Shown here: positions 26,151-34,331 of the stretch, in pieces
Position numbering within the stretch: position 1 is the stretch's first letter
Layout of the letters: every line of letters begins with the position of its first letter
Source: Amnibacterium kyonggiense
GTDB lineage: Bacteria; Actinomycetota; Actinomycetes; Actinomycetales; Microbacteriaceae
DNA: 64,000 nt
Assembly (NCBI RefSeq): GCF_004364555.1
Contig: NZ_SOAM01000002.1
Location: 372,001-436,000 of the forward strand
Direction of reading: 5' to 3'
Position numbers and translations under genes: made by a program
Notes under the pieces: generated by a model
Told to the model about the DNA's origin: nothing
The model's database searches: none
The model's input: the letters and a program-made list of their open reading frames with translations, nothing else

Positions 26151-29100
26151 TCAGCGGCGGAAGCGGAGGGTGAGCAGCTCGAAGGGGCGGAGGGCGATCC
26201 GCGCCGAGTCGCCCGGCGTCGAGCCCCCGAGCGCCGTGCTCGCGACCTCCCGCTCGAGGAGGTCCGTCGCCACGACGGACGTCCAGGGGAACGTCGTCCG
26301 CACCTCCCCAGCGGCGCGGCCGCCGAGCGACTCGCTGAGCCGGACGACCACGTCGCCGCTGCGGTCCTCCGCGAGCTTCACCGCCTCGACGAGCACCGCC
26401 GGGTCCGTCACGGCGACGAGCGGCTCGACCGGCGTCCCGCTCGTCGTGCGCCGCGGAAGGTGCTGCCGGTAGCCGTCGTCGATCGCCTCCGGGATCCCGC
26501 CGGGCCGGAGGCTCACCGTGAAGGCGTGGCGTCCCTGGTCCGCGGTCGGGTCGGGGAACAGCGGCGCCCGCAGCAGCGACAGCCGCGCGACGGCCATGGG
26601 GCGGCCGGAGGGCGCGACCGCGGCACGCACGTCATGGCCGTAGACGACGTCGTTCGCGATCGCGACGCCGAAGCCCGTCTCGCCGACGTGGATCCACCGG
26701 TGCGCGACGGTCTCGAAGCGCGCGCTGTCCCAGGACGTGTTCCGGTGGATCGGCCGCTGCAGGTGGCCGAACTGGATCTCGGAGGTGGCGTGGGTCGCCC
26801 GCACGTCGAGCGGGAACGCGAGCTTGAGCAGCTTCTGCGTCTCGTGCCAGTCGATGGCGAAGGCGTAGTCGAGGCGGCCGTCGACGACCCGGATCCGCAC
26901 CTCGACGGTCGAGGCGCCGAAGCGGTGCCGGACGACGACCGCGTCCCCCTCCACCTCCACCGACTCCGGCGCGAGCAGCTCGACGCCGGTCCGCTGGTCC
27001 TCCGCGTCGATGTCCCAGGCGTCCCAGTCGCGCGGGGTGTCGCGGAACAGCTGCAGCACGCCGCCCGGGAGGCCCTCCGGCAGCACCTCGCGGCCGGAGG
27101 CGCGGTCCTGCACCGACAGCAGCACCCCGCGCCGGTCCACCACCACGCGGAGGGCGTCGTCGACGAGCGCGAAGCCGCGCGGCGTCGGCCGGGGGGTCGC
27201 CGCGACCGGCTCGCTCGCCGGGCCGATGCCGAGCGCCGGCACGCCGTGCCGCGCGAGCGGCGCCGCGTTCGCGACGACCGGATCGCCGCCACCACCGCCG
27301 AGGGCGGCCAGCGCGCCGCCGATCAGCCCCTCGAGCGCGGCCGAGACCGCGGCGTGGTTCCGCTCCGCCTCCTGGTGCACCCAGGCGATCGAGGAGCCGG
27401 GGAGGATGTCGTGGAACTGCTGCAGCAGCACCGTCCGCCAGGCCTCCTCGAGCGCGTCGTACGGGTACGCGGCACCGCGGAGGACCGCGGCGGTCGTCGC
27501 CCACAGCTCCGCCTCGCGCAGCAGCGCCTCGTTGCGCCGGTTCCCCCGCTTCGTCCGCTGCTGCGAGATGAGGGTGCCGCGATGCAGCTCGAGGTACATC
27601 TCCCCCGACCAGACCGACGGGTCGGGCAGCTCGGCGGCCGCGTCGGCGAAGAACGTCGCCGGGTCGGTCAGCCGCACGCGCGGCGAGCCGTCGAGGTCCG
27701 CCTTGCGGTGCGCGGCCGCGAGCATCTCCCGTGTCGGGCCACCGCCGCCGTCGCCGAAGCCGAAGAGCCCGAGGACCTCCTTCGCCCGGCCCTTCTCCGC
27801 GAACCGGCGCTCCGTGCGGGCGAGGTCCTCCGCGCCGAGGTCCGAGTTGTACGTGTCGGCCGGGGGGAAGTGGGTGAGGAGGCGCGAGCCGTCGATCCCC
27901 TCCCAGAGGAACGTCGAGTACGGCATCCGGTTCGTCTCGTTCCAGGAGGGCTTCTGCGTGACGAACGACCGCATCCCCGCCGCGCGCGCGATCTGCGGGA
28001 ACGCGGCCGTGTAGCCGAAGGAGTCCGGCAGCCAGACCTCGTCGGACTCCACGCCGAGGTGCTCGAGGAACCAGCGCTTGCCGTGGACGAGCTGCCGCAC
28101 GAGCGACTCCCCGCTCGGCATGTTCGTGTCGGACTCGACCCACATGCCGCCGACCGGTCTGATGCGCCCCGAATCGACGGCGGCGCGCACGCGCTCGAAC
28201 AGCGCCGGCTGGCTCGCCTGCAACCACGCGTACTGCTGGGCGGAGGACGCCGCGTACACGAAGTCCGGGTCGCGGTCGAGGAGGTCGAGCACGTTCGCGA
28301 ACGTGCGCGCGACCTTCCGCACCGTCTCCCGCGTGGGCCAGAGCCACGCGGAGTCGATGTGCGCGTGCCCGACGGCGGAGACGCGGAGCGCGCTGTCCGC
28401 CGCTCGGACGGCCAGCGCGGGCGCGAGCGCCGCGCGCCCGGCCGCCGCCGTCCCCGGCACGTCGGCCGGGTCCATGACGTCGACCATGCGCTCGAGCGCG
28501 GTCACGAGCTGCGCGCGGCGCGCGCCGTCCTCCGGCAGCACGTCGACGAGCCCGTCGAGCACGAGGACGTCCTGCAGCAGCTCCCATACCTCGGCGTCGC
28601 GGCGCGCGACCTCGAGCGTCGTCAGCCGGTAGATCGGCTCGGACCCCGCGGAGGCGGGGTCGCCGACCGGCGTCGGGCGGTAGGCGTACGGCGTGAACAC
28701 GACCGGGTTCGCGGCGGCCTCGATGAGCAGGGTGAACGGGCCGGACCCGTCGATCGGGACCCACGCGTTCCGCGGCTCGACCGCCTTCACGACGGACCCG
28801 TCGGGCCGGTACGCGGTCGCCTCCGCCTGGAAGCCCGGCTGCGCCTCGTCGAACCCGAGGTCGACGAGCAGCTCCGCCTCGTCGGACGCCCACTCCTGCG
28901 GGACCTCGCCGCGCACCTCGAACCAGACCGTGTCCCACGGCCGGCCCCACGGCTCGCCGACCGCGAAGGGATCGAAGCGCTGCGCGGCGGCCTCCGCGAA
29001 CGGCACGGGCTCGCCTCCCACCGTCCAGGCCCGGACGGCCACCGGCCGGCGCTCGCCGTGGACCGCGGGCTCGATCCGCTCCCGGAGGAACCGGCGCACG

Positions 29101-29153
29101 CGCCGCATGGTCAGCTCGAGGCGTCCTCGCGCGAACGGGTCGACGTCGTCCAT
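26151..29153 (-). CDS. GH38 alpha-mannosidase
   Basis: A 1000-residue glycoside hydrolase family 38 enzyme, a zinc-dependent retaining alpha-mannosidase. The zinc-binding GHAHIDSAWLWP block lies at about 262-273. The nucleophile is Asp342 in WVESDTNMPSGES, and a further metal-site region reads LTHFPPADTYNS. The C-terminal half holds the usual beta-sandwich domains. No signal peptide is visible, so it acts on imported oligosaccharides in the cytoplasm. The start at 29153 was chosen by homologue length. Divergent from a MarR-type regulator 84 bp away that may control it. Confidence 0.93.
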   Translation of the reverse strand: MDDVDPFARGRLELTMRRVRRFLRERIEPAVHGERRPVAVRAWTVGGEPVPFAEAAAQRFDPFAVGEPWGRPWDTVWFEVRGEVPQEWASDEAELLVDLGFDEAQPGFQAEATAYRPDGSVVKAVEPRNAWVPIDGSGPFTLLIEAAANPVVFTPYAYRPTPVGDPASAGSEPIYRLTTLEVARRDAEVWELLQDVLVLDGLVDVLPEDGARRAQLVTALERMVDVMDPADVPGTAAAGRAALAPALAVRAADSALRVSAVGHAHIDSAWLWPTRETVRKVARTFANVLDLLDRDPDFVYAASSAQQYAWLQASQPALFERVRAAVDSGRIRPVGGMWVESDTNMPSGESLVRQLVHGKRWFLEHLGVESDEVWLPDSFGYTAAFPQIARAAGMRSFVTQKPSWNETNRMPYSTFLWEGIDGSRLLTHFPPADTYNSDLGAEDLARTERRFAEKGRAKEVLGLFGFGDGGGGPTREMLAAAHRKADLDGSPRVRLTDPATFFADAAAELPDPSVWSGEMYLELHRGTLISQQRTKRGNRRNEALLREAELWATTAAVLRGAAYPYDALEEAWRTVLLQQFHDILPGSSIAWVHQEAERNHAAVSAALEGLIGGALAALGGGGGDPVVANAAPLARHGVPALGIGPASEPVAATPRPTPRGFALVDDALRVVVDRRGVLLSVQDRASGREVLPEGLPGGVLQLFRDTPRDWDAWDIDAEDQRTGVELLAPESVEVEGDAVVVRHRFGASTVEVRIRVVDGRLDYAFAIDWHETQKLLKLAFPLDVRATHATSEIQFGHLQRPIHRNTSWDSARFETVAHRWIHVGETGFGVAIANDVVYGHDVRAAVAPSGRPMAVARLSLLRAPLFPDPTADQGRHAFTVSLRPGGIPEAIDDGYRQHLPRRTTSGTPVEPLVAVTDPAVLVEAVKLAEDRSGDVVVRLSESLGGRAAGEVRTTFPWTSVVATDLLEREVASTALGGSTPGDSARIALRPFELLTLRFRR

Positions 29154-29237
29154 GCGACGAGCGAACTCCACCTTCCCTGCTCGTCGGCGGTGAGCCAGGA
29201 CGATCCGCGCTCCGCACGGCGGTCCGGGTTGGCTACG

Positions 29238-29678
29238 GTGAGCGCTGTGGAGACCGACGACGCGATCCGGACCATCATCGAGTCCTTCGACCGCATCTTC
29301 GTGGGCGTGCGCCGCACCGTGCGGATCGCCGCCGCCGCGCTGGGACCCGACGTGCAGCCCGCCGCCTGGCCCGTGTTCCGCGAGGTGGTCCGCGCCGAGC
29401 GCGTCCAGGCGACGACCCTCGTCGCGACGCTCGGGATGGACAAGAGCGCGGTGAGCCGGCACCTGAAGGAGCTGCGGGAGGCCGGCCTCGTCGACGCGGA
29501 GCGCGACCCCACGGACGCGCGCATCGCCTGGCTCTCCCCCACACCGCTCGCGCACGAGCGGCTCGACGCGATCACGGAGGCCCAGCGCGAGCGCCTGCGC
29601 GTGCTCTTCGCGTCGTGGCCGGCGGACGACGTCGAGCGGTTCTCCGCGCTGCTCGCCCGCTTCTCCAGCACCGACTGA
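29238..29678 (+). CDS. MarR-family transcriptional regulator
   Basis: A 146-residue winged-helix regulator. The DNA-binding part reads TLVATLGMDKSAVSRHLKEL, followed by AGLVDAERDPTDARIAWLSPT, the wing with its DxRxxxLxLT-like pattern. The N-terminal helix probably serves dimerisation. Two GTG starts are possible (29238 and 29247); the former is annotated. It is divergent from the GH38 gene and may repress it. The ligand is unknown. Confidence 0.85.
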   Translation: MSAVETDDAIRTIIESFDRIFVGVRRTVRIAAAALGPDVQPAAWPVFREVVRAERVQATTLVATLGMDKSAVSRHLKELREAGLVDAERDPTDARIAWLSPTPLAHERLDAITEAQRERLRVLFASWPADDVERFSALLARFSSTD

Positions 29679-29700
29679 GCCCTGCGCGGACGGCCGCCCG

Positions 29701-30903
29701 TCAGTCGTCCGAGCCGTGGCCCCCGTGGCCGCCGCCGTGCCCGGAGCCGTGGCCGCTCCCGTCCGCCCGAGCGACGCGATCGTCGGACGCCGGCGCGGGC
29801 GCGGGCGCGGGCGCTCGCGGTGCGGCGGCGGGCGCGGAGGGGGTCCCCTCGGTCACGACTGGCTCGGCGGCCGGCAGCGCGCCGGGCAGTGCCTGCTCGA
29901 CCGCGGCCGGGTCGACGACGACCGCGACCGCGCCGCCGAGCAGCGCCCCGGCGAGGGCGACGCCCGCGATCGCGACGGCCGTGCGCCCGCGACGACGACC
30001 CGACCGGATGCGCGCGGCGCTCCCGACGGGGTCGAGCGGGGCCGTGAACCGGCCGGCCGCCGCGGGGAGGACCTCCGGCCGCCGCCCGGATCCGAGCGCG
30101 CTGGCGAGCGCCGCGGTCGCGGACGCGTCGAGGCGGTCCTCGGGTGCGAGCGCGGTCATGCCGCGCAGGAGGTCCGCCCAGTCGTCGGGCAGCGCCGCGG
30201 GCACGGCCGGCGTGCGCAGCAGCCGGCCGGCGAGCGACTCCGCCTCCGGCCCGGGGAACGCGTCCGCGCCGGTGATCGCGGCGAGGACGGTGAGGCCGAG
30301 CGAGTAGACGTCGGACGCGGCAGTCACCCGCTCGCCGCGCGCCTGCTCCGGGCTGAGGAACCGGAGCGTGCCGACGACGGTGCGCTCCGCCGTGGTCCGG
30401 GTCGCATCCGCTCTCCGGGCGATGCCGAAGTCCGAGAGCTTCGCCTCCGCGACCGCCTCGCCGCGGAGGCGCAGCAGCACGTTGCCGGGCTTCACGTCCC
30501 GATGCACGACGCCCCGGCGGTGCGCGTGGGCGAGCCCCGCGGCGACGTCGCGGAGCACGACCGCGGCCTCCTCGAGCGGGAGCGCGCCGCGCTGGAGCCG
30601 CTGGTGCAGCGACGGCCCGTCGACGAGCTCCATGACGAGCGCGGTCCCGCGGCCGGTGTCGAGCACGTCGTGCAGCGCGACGATCCGGGGGTGGTCGAGC
30701 TCGGCGAGGATGTCCGACTCGCGCCGCCCGATCTGGGCGCCGACGGGCTCCGCGCCGGCCGGCAGCAGCTTCACCGCGACCGCGCGGCCGCGCTCCCGGT
30801 CCCACGCGCGGTGCACGACGCCGGACCCGCCGCGGCCGATCCGGTCGCCCAGCACGTAGCGGTCGTCGAGCACGGCACCGGCGCCGACGTCCCGGTCGGC
30901 CAT
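29701..30903 (-). CDS. Membrane Ser/Thr protein kinase with extracellular His-rich tail
   Basis: A 400-residue Hanks-type kinase. The catalytic domain (residues 15-270) has the glycine loop IGRGGSG (22-28), Lys45, HRDVKPGN (134-141) and DFG (158-160), all intact. One membrane helix follows at about 308-330, then a Pro/Ala-rich linker and a C-terminal Gly/His tail (383-400) with five histidines. No PASTA repeats are present, so this is not a PknB-type muropeptide sensor; metal or redox sensing by the His tail is conceivable. The start overlaps the stop of the RnfD-FNR gene by ATGA, so it is the last gene of the flavin operon. Confidence 0.92.
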   Translation of the reverse strand: MADRDVGAGAVLDDRYVLGDRIGRGGSGVVHRAWDRERGRAVAVKLLPAGAEPVGAQIGRRESDILAELDHPRIVALHDVLDTGRGTALVMELVDGPSLHQRLQRGALPLEEAAVVLRDVAAGLAHAHRRGVVHRDVKPGNVLLRLRGEAVAEAKLSDFGIARRADATRTTAERTVVGTLRFLSPEQARGERVTAASDVYSLGLTVLAAITGADAFPGPEAESLAGRLLRTPAVPAALPDDWADLLRGMTALAPEDRLDASATAALASALGSGRRPEVLPAAAGRFTAPLDPVGSAARIRSGRRRGRTAVAIAGVALAGALLGGAVAVVVDPAAVEQALPGALPAAEPVVTEGTPSAPAAAPRAPAPAPAPASDDRVARADGSGHGSGHGGGHGGHGSDD

Positions 30904-32438
30904 CAGTACCCCAGGAACCGGTCGCTGCGGAGCCGCCGCATCCCGGCCGACCGCCCGACGCGTCGGCCGAGCGCGACCCACGTCGGCGAGCCGGCGACGA
31001 AGCCGTCGCGCTCCCGCAGATCGGGCACCGCCGCGACGAGCGCTTCCCGCTCGAGCCGCGCGCCGAGCCGCTCCCAGCCGTCCGGCAGCGGCACGTCCTC
31101 CGGTCCGACGACGAGCATGCGAACCCGGCGAAGCGCGCCCGCGGCCCACGCAGGATCGTCGCCGGCGCGGAGGTGCCAGACCAGGACGGCGTCGCGGTCG
31201 GGCTCCGTCTCCGCCATCGCGAGGAACGGGGTCACGCCGACGCCGCTCGCGAGCCACAGCACCGCCGTGCGGGGATCGCGGGGCGGGAGGAAGTCCCCCG
31301 CGACGGTGCTGCCCGCGACCGCGCCGCCGATCGGCACCGCGGCCAGCGCGCGCTTGAACGAGCTCGAGCGCTCGGCCCGGCGCGTCACGATGCGGACGGC
31401 GGTGCCCGGTGCGCTCGCGGGGCTGAACGCGCGGCGCGCGCCGCGGGCGTCCTGCCGCGCGTGCGGGAGGCTCAGCTCCACGTACTGACCGGGGCGGATG
31501 CGCAGCGGCGCCTCGCTCGTGAACCGCAGCTCCTCGATGCCGCCCGGGTGCTCCTCCCGACCCTCGAGGACGAAGCGCAGTCGGCGCCGCTGGCCGAAGC
31601 CGAACGCGACGAGGTTCGCGAGCACGAGCGCGACCTCCGGGGTCAGCCCGACCCAGCCGATGCGCAGCGGGATCAGGAGGAGCACGCCGACGAGCGCGCT
31701 GACGAGGATCCGCTGCCGTCGCCGCGGCGGCGCGGTGAGCGGCTCGGAGAGCATGAACGCGCCGAGGAAGAGGTACGGCGAGGAGGCGAGCGCCGTCCAC
31801 ACCGCCGCGTCGAGCGGGCTGCCCGCCGCCAGCAGGCGGATCGCCGCGCCCGGGACGGCGATCAGGAGCATCGGCAGCGCGAGGTCCCACGCGCCGGCGC
31901 GGCGCAGCACGAGCGCCCCGCCGATCACGACGAACGGGAGGAGGAGCGGCGTCCCGACCCACCAGGTCGCGCCGGACAGCCGGGTCAGCAGCACCGCGAC
32001 CGCCCCGATCGCGACCGGGTTGACGAGGTGCCGCCCCCGCACGACGAGCAGGTACTTCGAGAGGTTCGCCGCCGCGACAGCCAGCGCGAGCGCGCCGAGC
32101 GCCTGCGCGGTCGGGAGCGGCAGGAAGAGGAAGAATGCGAGCAGCCCGGTGATGATCCCGGACTCGGTGTGCGGGCGGATGCGCCGCACGAGCGCGAAGA
32201 GCCGGTTGGTGCCCGCGCCGACGACGACCGCCACGACGAGGGACGCGAGGAGGCCGAGCACGGGGAACGGTACGAGGCCGACCGCGGAGCCGACGACCGC
32301 GACGAGGGCGATCGCGAGCAGGACCAGCACGACCAGGCGGTACATCGTGACGCGGCCGGTCAGCCGGTCGAGGAGGAGGCCCGGCGTGCGGAACCGCTCC
32401 GGGCGCGCCGCGTCGCGGACCGGAGCGGGCGCGGTCAC
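30903..32438 (-). CDS. RnfD-like membrane domain fused to FNR-type flavin reductase
   Basis: A 511-residue fusion. Residues about 30-290 form eight to nine membrane helices like RnfD/NqrB proteins. Residues about 290-511 form a ferredoxin-NADP reductase-type module: RIRPGQYVELSLPH, the flavin-binding ARRAFSPASAPGTAV and the NAD(P) loop LASGVGVTPFLAM. It would move electrons from cytosolic NAD(P)H across or into the membrane towards an external flavoprotein. The GTG start overlaps the FMN-binding lipoprotein stop (GTGA) and the kinase overlaps its end, so all three are coupled. Confidence 0.88.
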   Translation of the reverse strand: MTAPAPVRDAARPERFRTPGLLLDRLTGRVTMYRLVVLVLLAIALVAVVGSAVGLVPFPVLGLLASLVVAVVVGAGTNRLFALVRRIRPHTESGIITGLLAFFLFLPLPTAQALGALALAVAAANLSKYLLVVRGRHLVNPVAIGAVAVLLTRLSGATWWVGTPLLLPFVVIGGALVLRRAGAWDLALPMLLIAVPGAAIRLLAAGSPLDAAVWTALASSPYLFLGAFMLSEPLTAPPRRRQRILVSALVGVLLLIPLRIGWVGLTPEVALVLANLVAFGFGQRRRLRFVLEGREEHPGGIEELRFTSEAPLRIRPGQYVELSLPHARQDARGARRAFSPASAPGTAVRIVTRRAERSSSFKRALAAVPIGGAVAGSTVAGDFLPPRDPRTAVLWLASGVGVTPFLAMAETEPDRDAVLVWHLRAGDDPAWAAGALRRVRMLVVGPEDVPLPDGWERLGARLEREALVAAVPDLRERDGFVAGSPTWVALGRRVGRSAGMRRLRSDRFLGY

Positions 32439-32908
32439 GCCGCCGCCTCGGTCCGGATCTCCGCGAGGGCCTTCTCGAAGCCCTGGCTCGTCAGCGACGA
32501 GCCGGACACGGCGCCGACCTGGAGGCCGTCGATCCTCTTGCCGACCGCGACGCCGCTGATGCCGGAGGCGGACTGCGCCTCGTACTGCTGCGCCGTGGGG
32601 TCGGCCGCCTTCGGCACCACCTTCACCGCGCTGATCGTGCCGCTCTTCAGCGTGACGGTCACCTCGACCGCGGAGTCGCCGCCGGGCGACTGGTAGTGCC
32701 CGGTCGCCGTGTAGCTCCCGTCCTTGAGGTCGCCGGAGGACGTGCCGGCGCTCGCCGCCGAGCTCGGAGCGGACGCGGCCGGGGCGCTCGACGCGGGGGC
32801 CGCGTCCGAGGCGGTCGGCGCGCAGCCGGCGAGCGCGGCGACGCCGAGCAGCCCTCCGCCGATCGCGGCGAGGCGGCGCAGGGTCGTGCGGGGCCCAGTG
32901 GTGGTCAT
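32435..32908 (-). CDS. FMN-binding-domain lipoprotein, likely flavinylated
   Basis: A 157-residue lipoprotein: signal peptide, lipobox VAALAGC with Cys29, a low-complexity Ser/Ala linker (35-58), then an FMN_bind domain (60-157). The domain ends with SGSSLTS (135-141), which fits the covalent flavin attachment motif S-G-A-T/S-x-T of NqrC/RnfG-type proteins, with Thr140 the likely acceptor. An ApbE flavin transferase would be needed and is not in this window. The start at 32908 has a GAGGGAG ribosome site. First gene of the redox operon, under the minus-strand ECF-type promoter. Confidence 0.88.
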   Translation of the reverse strand: MTTTGPRTTLRRLAAIGGGLLGVAALAGCAPTASDAAPASSAPAASAPSSAASAGTSSGDLKDGSYTATGHYQSPGGDSAVEVTVTLKSGTISAVKVVPKAADPTAQQYEAQSASGISGVAVGKRIDGLQVGAVSGSSLTSQGFEKALAEIRTEAAA

Positions 32909-32948
32909 GCGGTCGGCTCCCTCCGGACGCGGTCGTGCGTCGATGGGG

Positions 32949-32978
32949 ACCACGGCACGGCGGCGCGGATGGTTCACC
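32949..32978 (-). promoter_or_regulatory. Predicted ECF promoter of the flavin/kinase operon
   Basis: On the minus strand GGTGAACC (32978-32971) is followed after exactly 16 bases by CGTGGT (32954-32949), 41 bases before the lipoprotein start. The element matches the divergent sigma-gene promoter in -35 box, spacer and -10 box. Confidence 0.65.
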
Positions 32979-33020
32979 GCGGACATCCGCTCGGGCGTGT
33001 CGCGACGGATCCGCCGATCC

Positions 33021-33050
33021 GGTGAACCGACCGCGCCGCCGCTCCGTAGT
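33021..33050 (+). promoter_or_regulatory. Predicted ECF promoter of the sigma/anti-sigma pair
   Basis: GGTGAACC (33021-33028), 16 bases, CGTAGT (33045-33050), ending 34 bases before the sigma-factor start. It is identical in design to the minus-strand promoter 43 bp away, which suggests autoregulation. Confidence 0.65.
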
Positions 33051-33084
33051 AGACATCGACGGGTTCGGCGGATCGGAGGCGGGC

Positions 33085-33588
33085 ATGGACGAGCAGGACG
33101 CGCTGCTGCGCTCGCTCACCGACGAGCACGGCCCCGACCTGTTCCGGTTCGTTCTCCGGCAGACCCGGGACCGCGAGCTGGCGGAGGACATCGTGCAGGA
33201 GACGCTCGCACGGGCCTGGCGGAACCCGGCCCGCATCGCCGCGGGCCGCGACGCCGCCCGCGCCTGGCTGTTCACGGTCGCGCGGAACCTCGTCATCGAC
33301 GACGCCCGAAGCGCGCACAAGCGGCGGGAGCTCGGCGTCGAGGAGCTGCCGGAGCGGCCCGTCGACGACGGCGTGGACGCGGCGCTCGACCGCATCCTCG
33401 TGTCGGACGCGCTCGCCTCCCTGTCGCGCGATCATCGGGTCGTGATCGTGGAGGCGCACTACCTGGGGCGCTCGGTGCGCGAGATCGCGGAGCGGGAAGG
33501 GATCGCGGAGGGCACGGTGAAGTCGCGACTGCACTACGGGATGCGGGCGCTGCGGCTCGCGCTCCAGGAGCGGGGGGTGACGCGATGA
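33085..33588 (+). CDS. ECF-type RNA polymerase sigma factor
   Basis: A 167-residue group 4 sigma factor consisting of regions 2 and 4. Region 2 shows LFRFVLRQTRDRELAEDIVQ and LARAWRNPARI; region 4 shows VIVEAHYLGRSVREIAEREG followed by TVKSRLHYGMRALRLAL. The ATG at 33085 has a GGAGGCGGG ribosome site. The anti-sigma gene overlaps its end (ATGA), the classic paired arrangement. Its own promoter and that of the divergent redox operon share GGTGAACC-N16-CGTRGT, the probable target sequence. Confidence 0.94.
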   Translation: MDEQDALLRSLTDEHGPDLFRFVLRQTRDRELAEDIVQETLARAWRNPARIAAGRDAARAWLFTVARNLVIDDARSAHKRRELGVEELPERPVDDGVDAALDRILVSDALASLSRDHRVVIVEAHYLGRSVREIAEREGIAEGTVKSRLHYGMRALRLALQERGVTR

Positions 33589-34295
33589 GCGACTCGATCC
33601 ACGACTGGGACGGCGCCTACGTGCTCGGCGCGCTCGAGCCCGCCGACCGGCACCGGTACGAGGAGCACCTCGCCTCCTGCTCCAGCTGCTCCCGGTCCGT
33701 GCGGGAGCTCGCGGGCCTGCCCGGCATCCTCGGGACGCTGGACGAGGCGGAGGCCCTCGCGCTCCGCGACCTGCCCGACGACGCCGCCCTGCGGGACGGG
33801 GCGCACGCCTCCGACCGGGCGGCCGGCGTCGCCCGACGCGTCCGGAGCCGGCGTCGACGCAACCGGCTCGTCACCGCGCTCGCGCTCGCGGCCGTCCTGG
33901 TCGTCGGCTCGATCGGCGGCTGGGGGCTGGTCCGCGCCGTGCAGCCGGCGTCGCAGCCCGCGGCGGCGGCGCAGGCGCACCGCCTCGAGCCGATCGGCGA
34001 CTCCCATCTGACCGCGGACCTCCGGGTCACGCCCGTCGGCTGGGGCACGCGCATCGACTGGTCGTGCGACTACGCGGCGACGGCGTCGCAGCACACGGAG
34101 CAGTACGAGCCGACGAGCTACTCCCTCGTCGTCCACACGGACACCGGCGGCACCGCCACCGTCGCGACGTGGACCTCGGACGGCGGCGAGGCGAGGAACC
34201 TCGTCGCCTCCACCGCGATCCCGGCCGACGACATCGCGTCGGTCGACATCCGGGTGACGGGCAGCTCCCGGCCGCTCGCCTCGACCTCCTTCTGA
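33585..34295 (+). CDS. Membrane anti-sigma factor with zinc-finger (ZAS) domain
   Basis: A 236-residue anti-sigma factor. The cytoplasmic N-terminus begins with DWDGAYVLGALEPADRHRYE and holds the zinc motif His28-x3-Cys32-x2-Cys35. A single membrane helix lies at about 95-117 and is followed by an extracellular domain (about 120-236). The HxxxCxxC motif suggests redox sensitivity, which would suit a partner redox operon, but many ZAS proteins are not redox-responsive. It overlaps the sigma gene by four bases. Confidence 0.92.
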   Translation: MSDSIHDWDGAYVLGALEPADRHRYEEHLASCSSCSRSVRELAGLPGILGTLDEAEALALRDLPDDAALRDGAHASDRAAGVARRVRSRRRRNRLVTALALAAVLVVGSIGGWGLVRAVQPASQPAAAAQAHRLEPIGDSHLTADLRVTPVGWGTRIDWSCDYAATASQHTEQYEPTSYSLVVHTDTGGTATVATWTSDGGEARNLVASTAIPADDIASVDIRVTGSSRPLASTSF

Positions 34296-34331
34296 CCGGG
34301 CCCTCCCACCCGACCGCGGCACGCTGTCCGG

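Noticed and set aside
26632-29217. 861-codon minus-strand frame
   Set aside because: A frame shadow of the GH38 gene with low-complexity Arg/Ala content and no motif.
25635-29678. 1347-codon plus-strand frame
   Set aside because: Antisense to GH38 for most of its length. Only the terminal MarR-coding part (29238-29678) shows a recognised domain.
32971-33028. The GGTTCACC/GGTGAACC pair as one repressor operator
   Set aside because: The halves are 42 bases apart, and each is followed at exactly 16 bases by a CGTRGT box on its own strand, which fits two promoters better than one operator.
30903-33395. Longer start for the RnfD-FNR gene
   Set aside because: The extra N-terminal 319 residues are Arg/Ser-rich shadow sequence that overlaps the lipoprotein and sigma genes. 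The GTG at 32438 with its GTGA overlap fits the operon.
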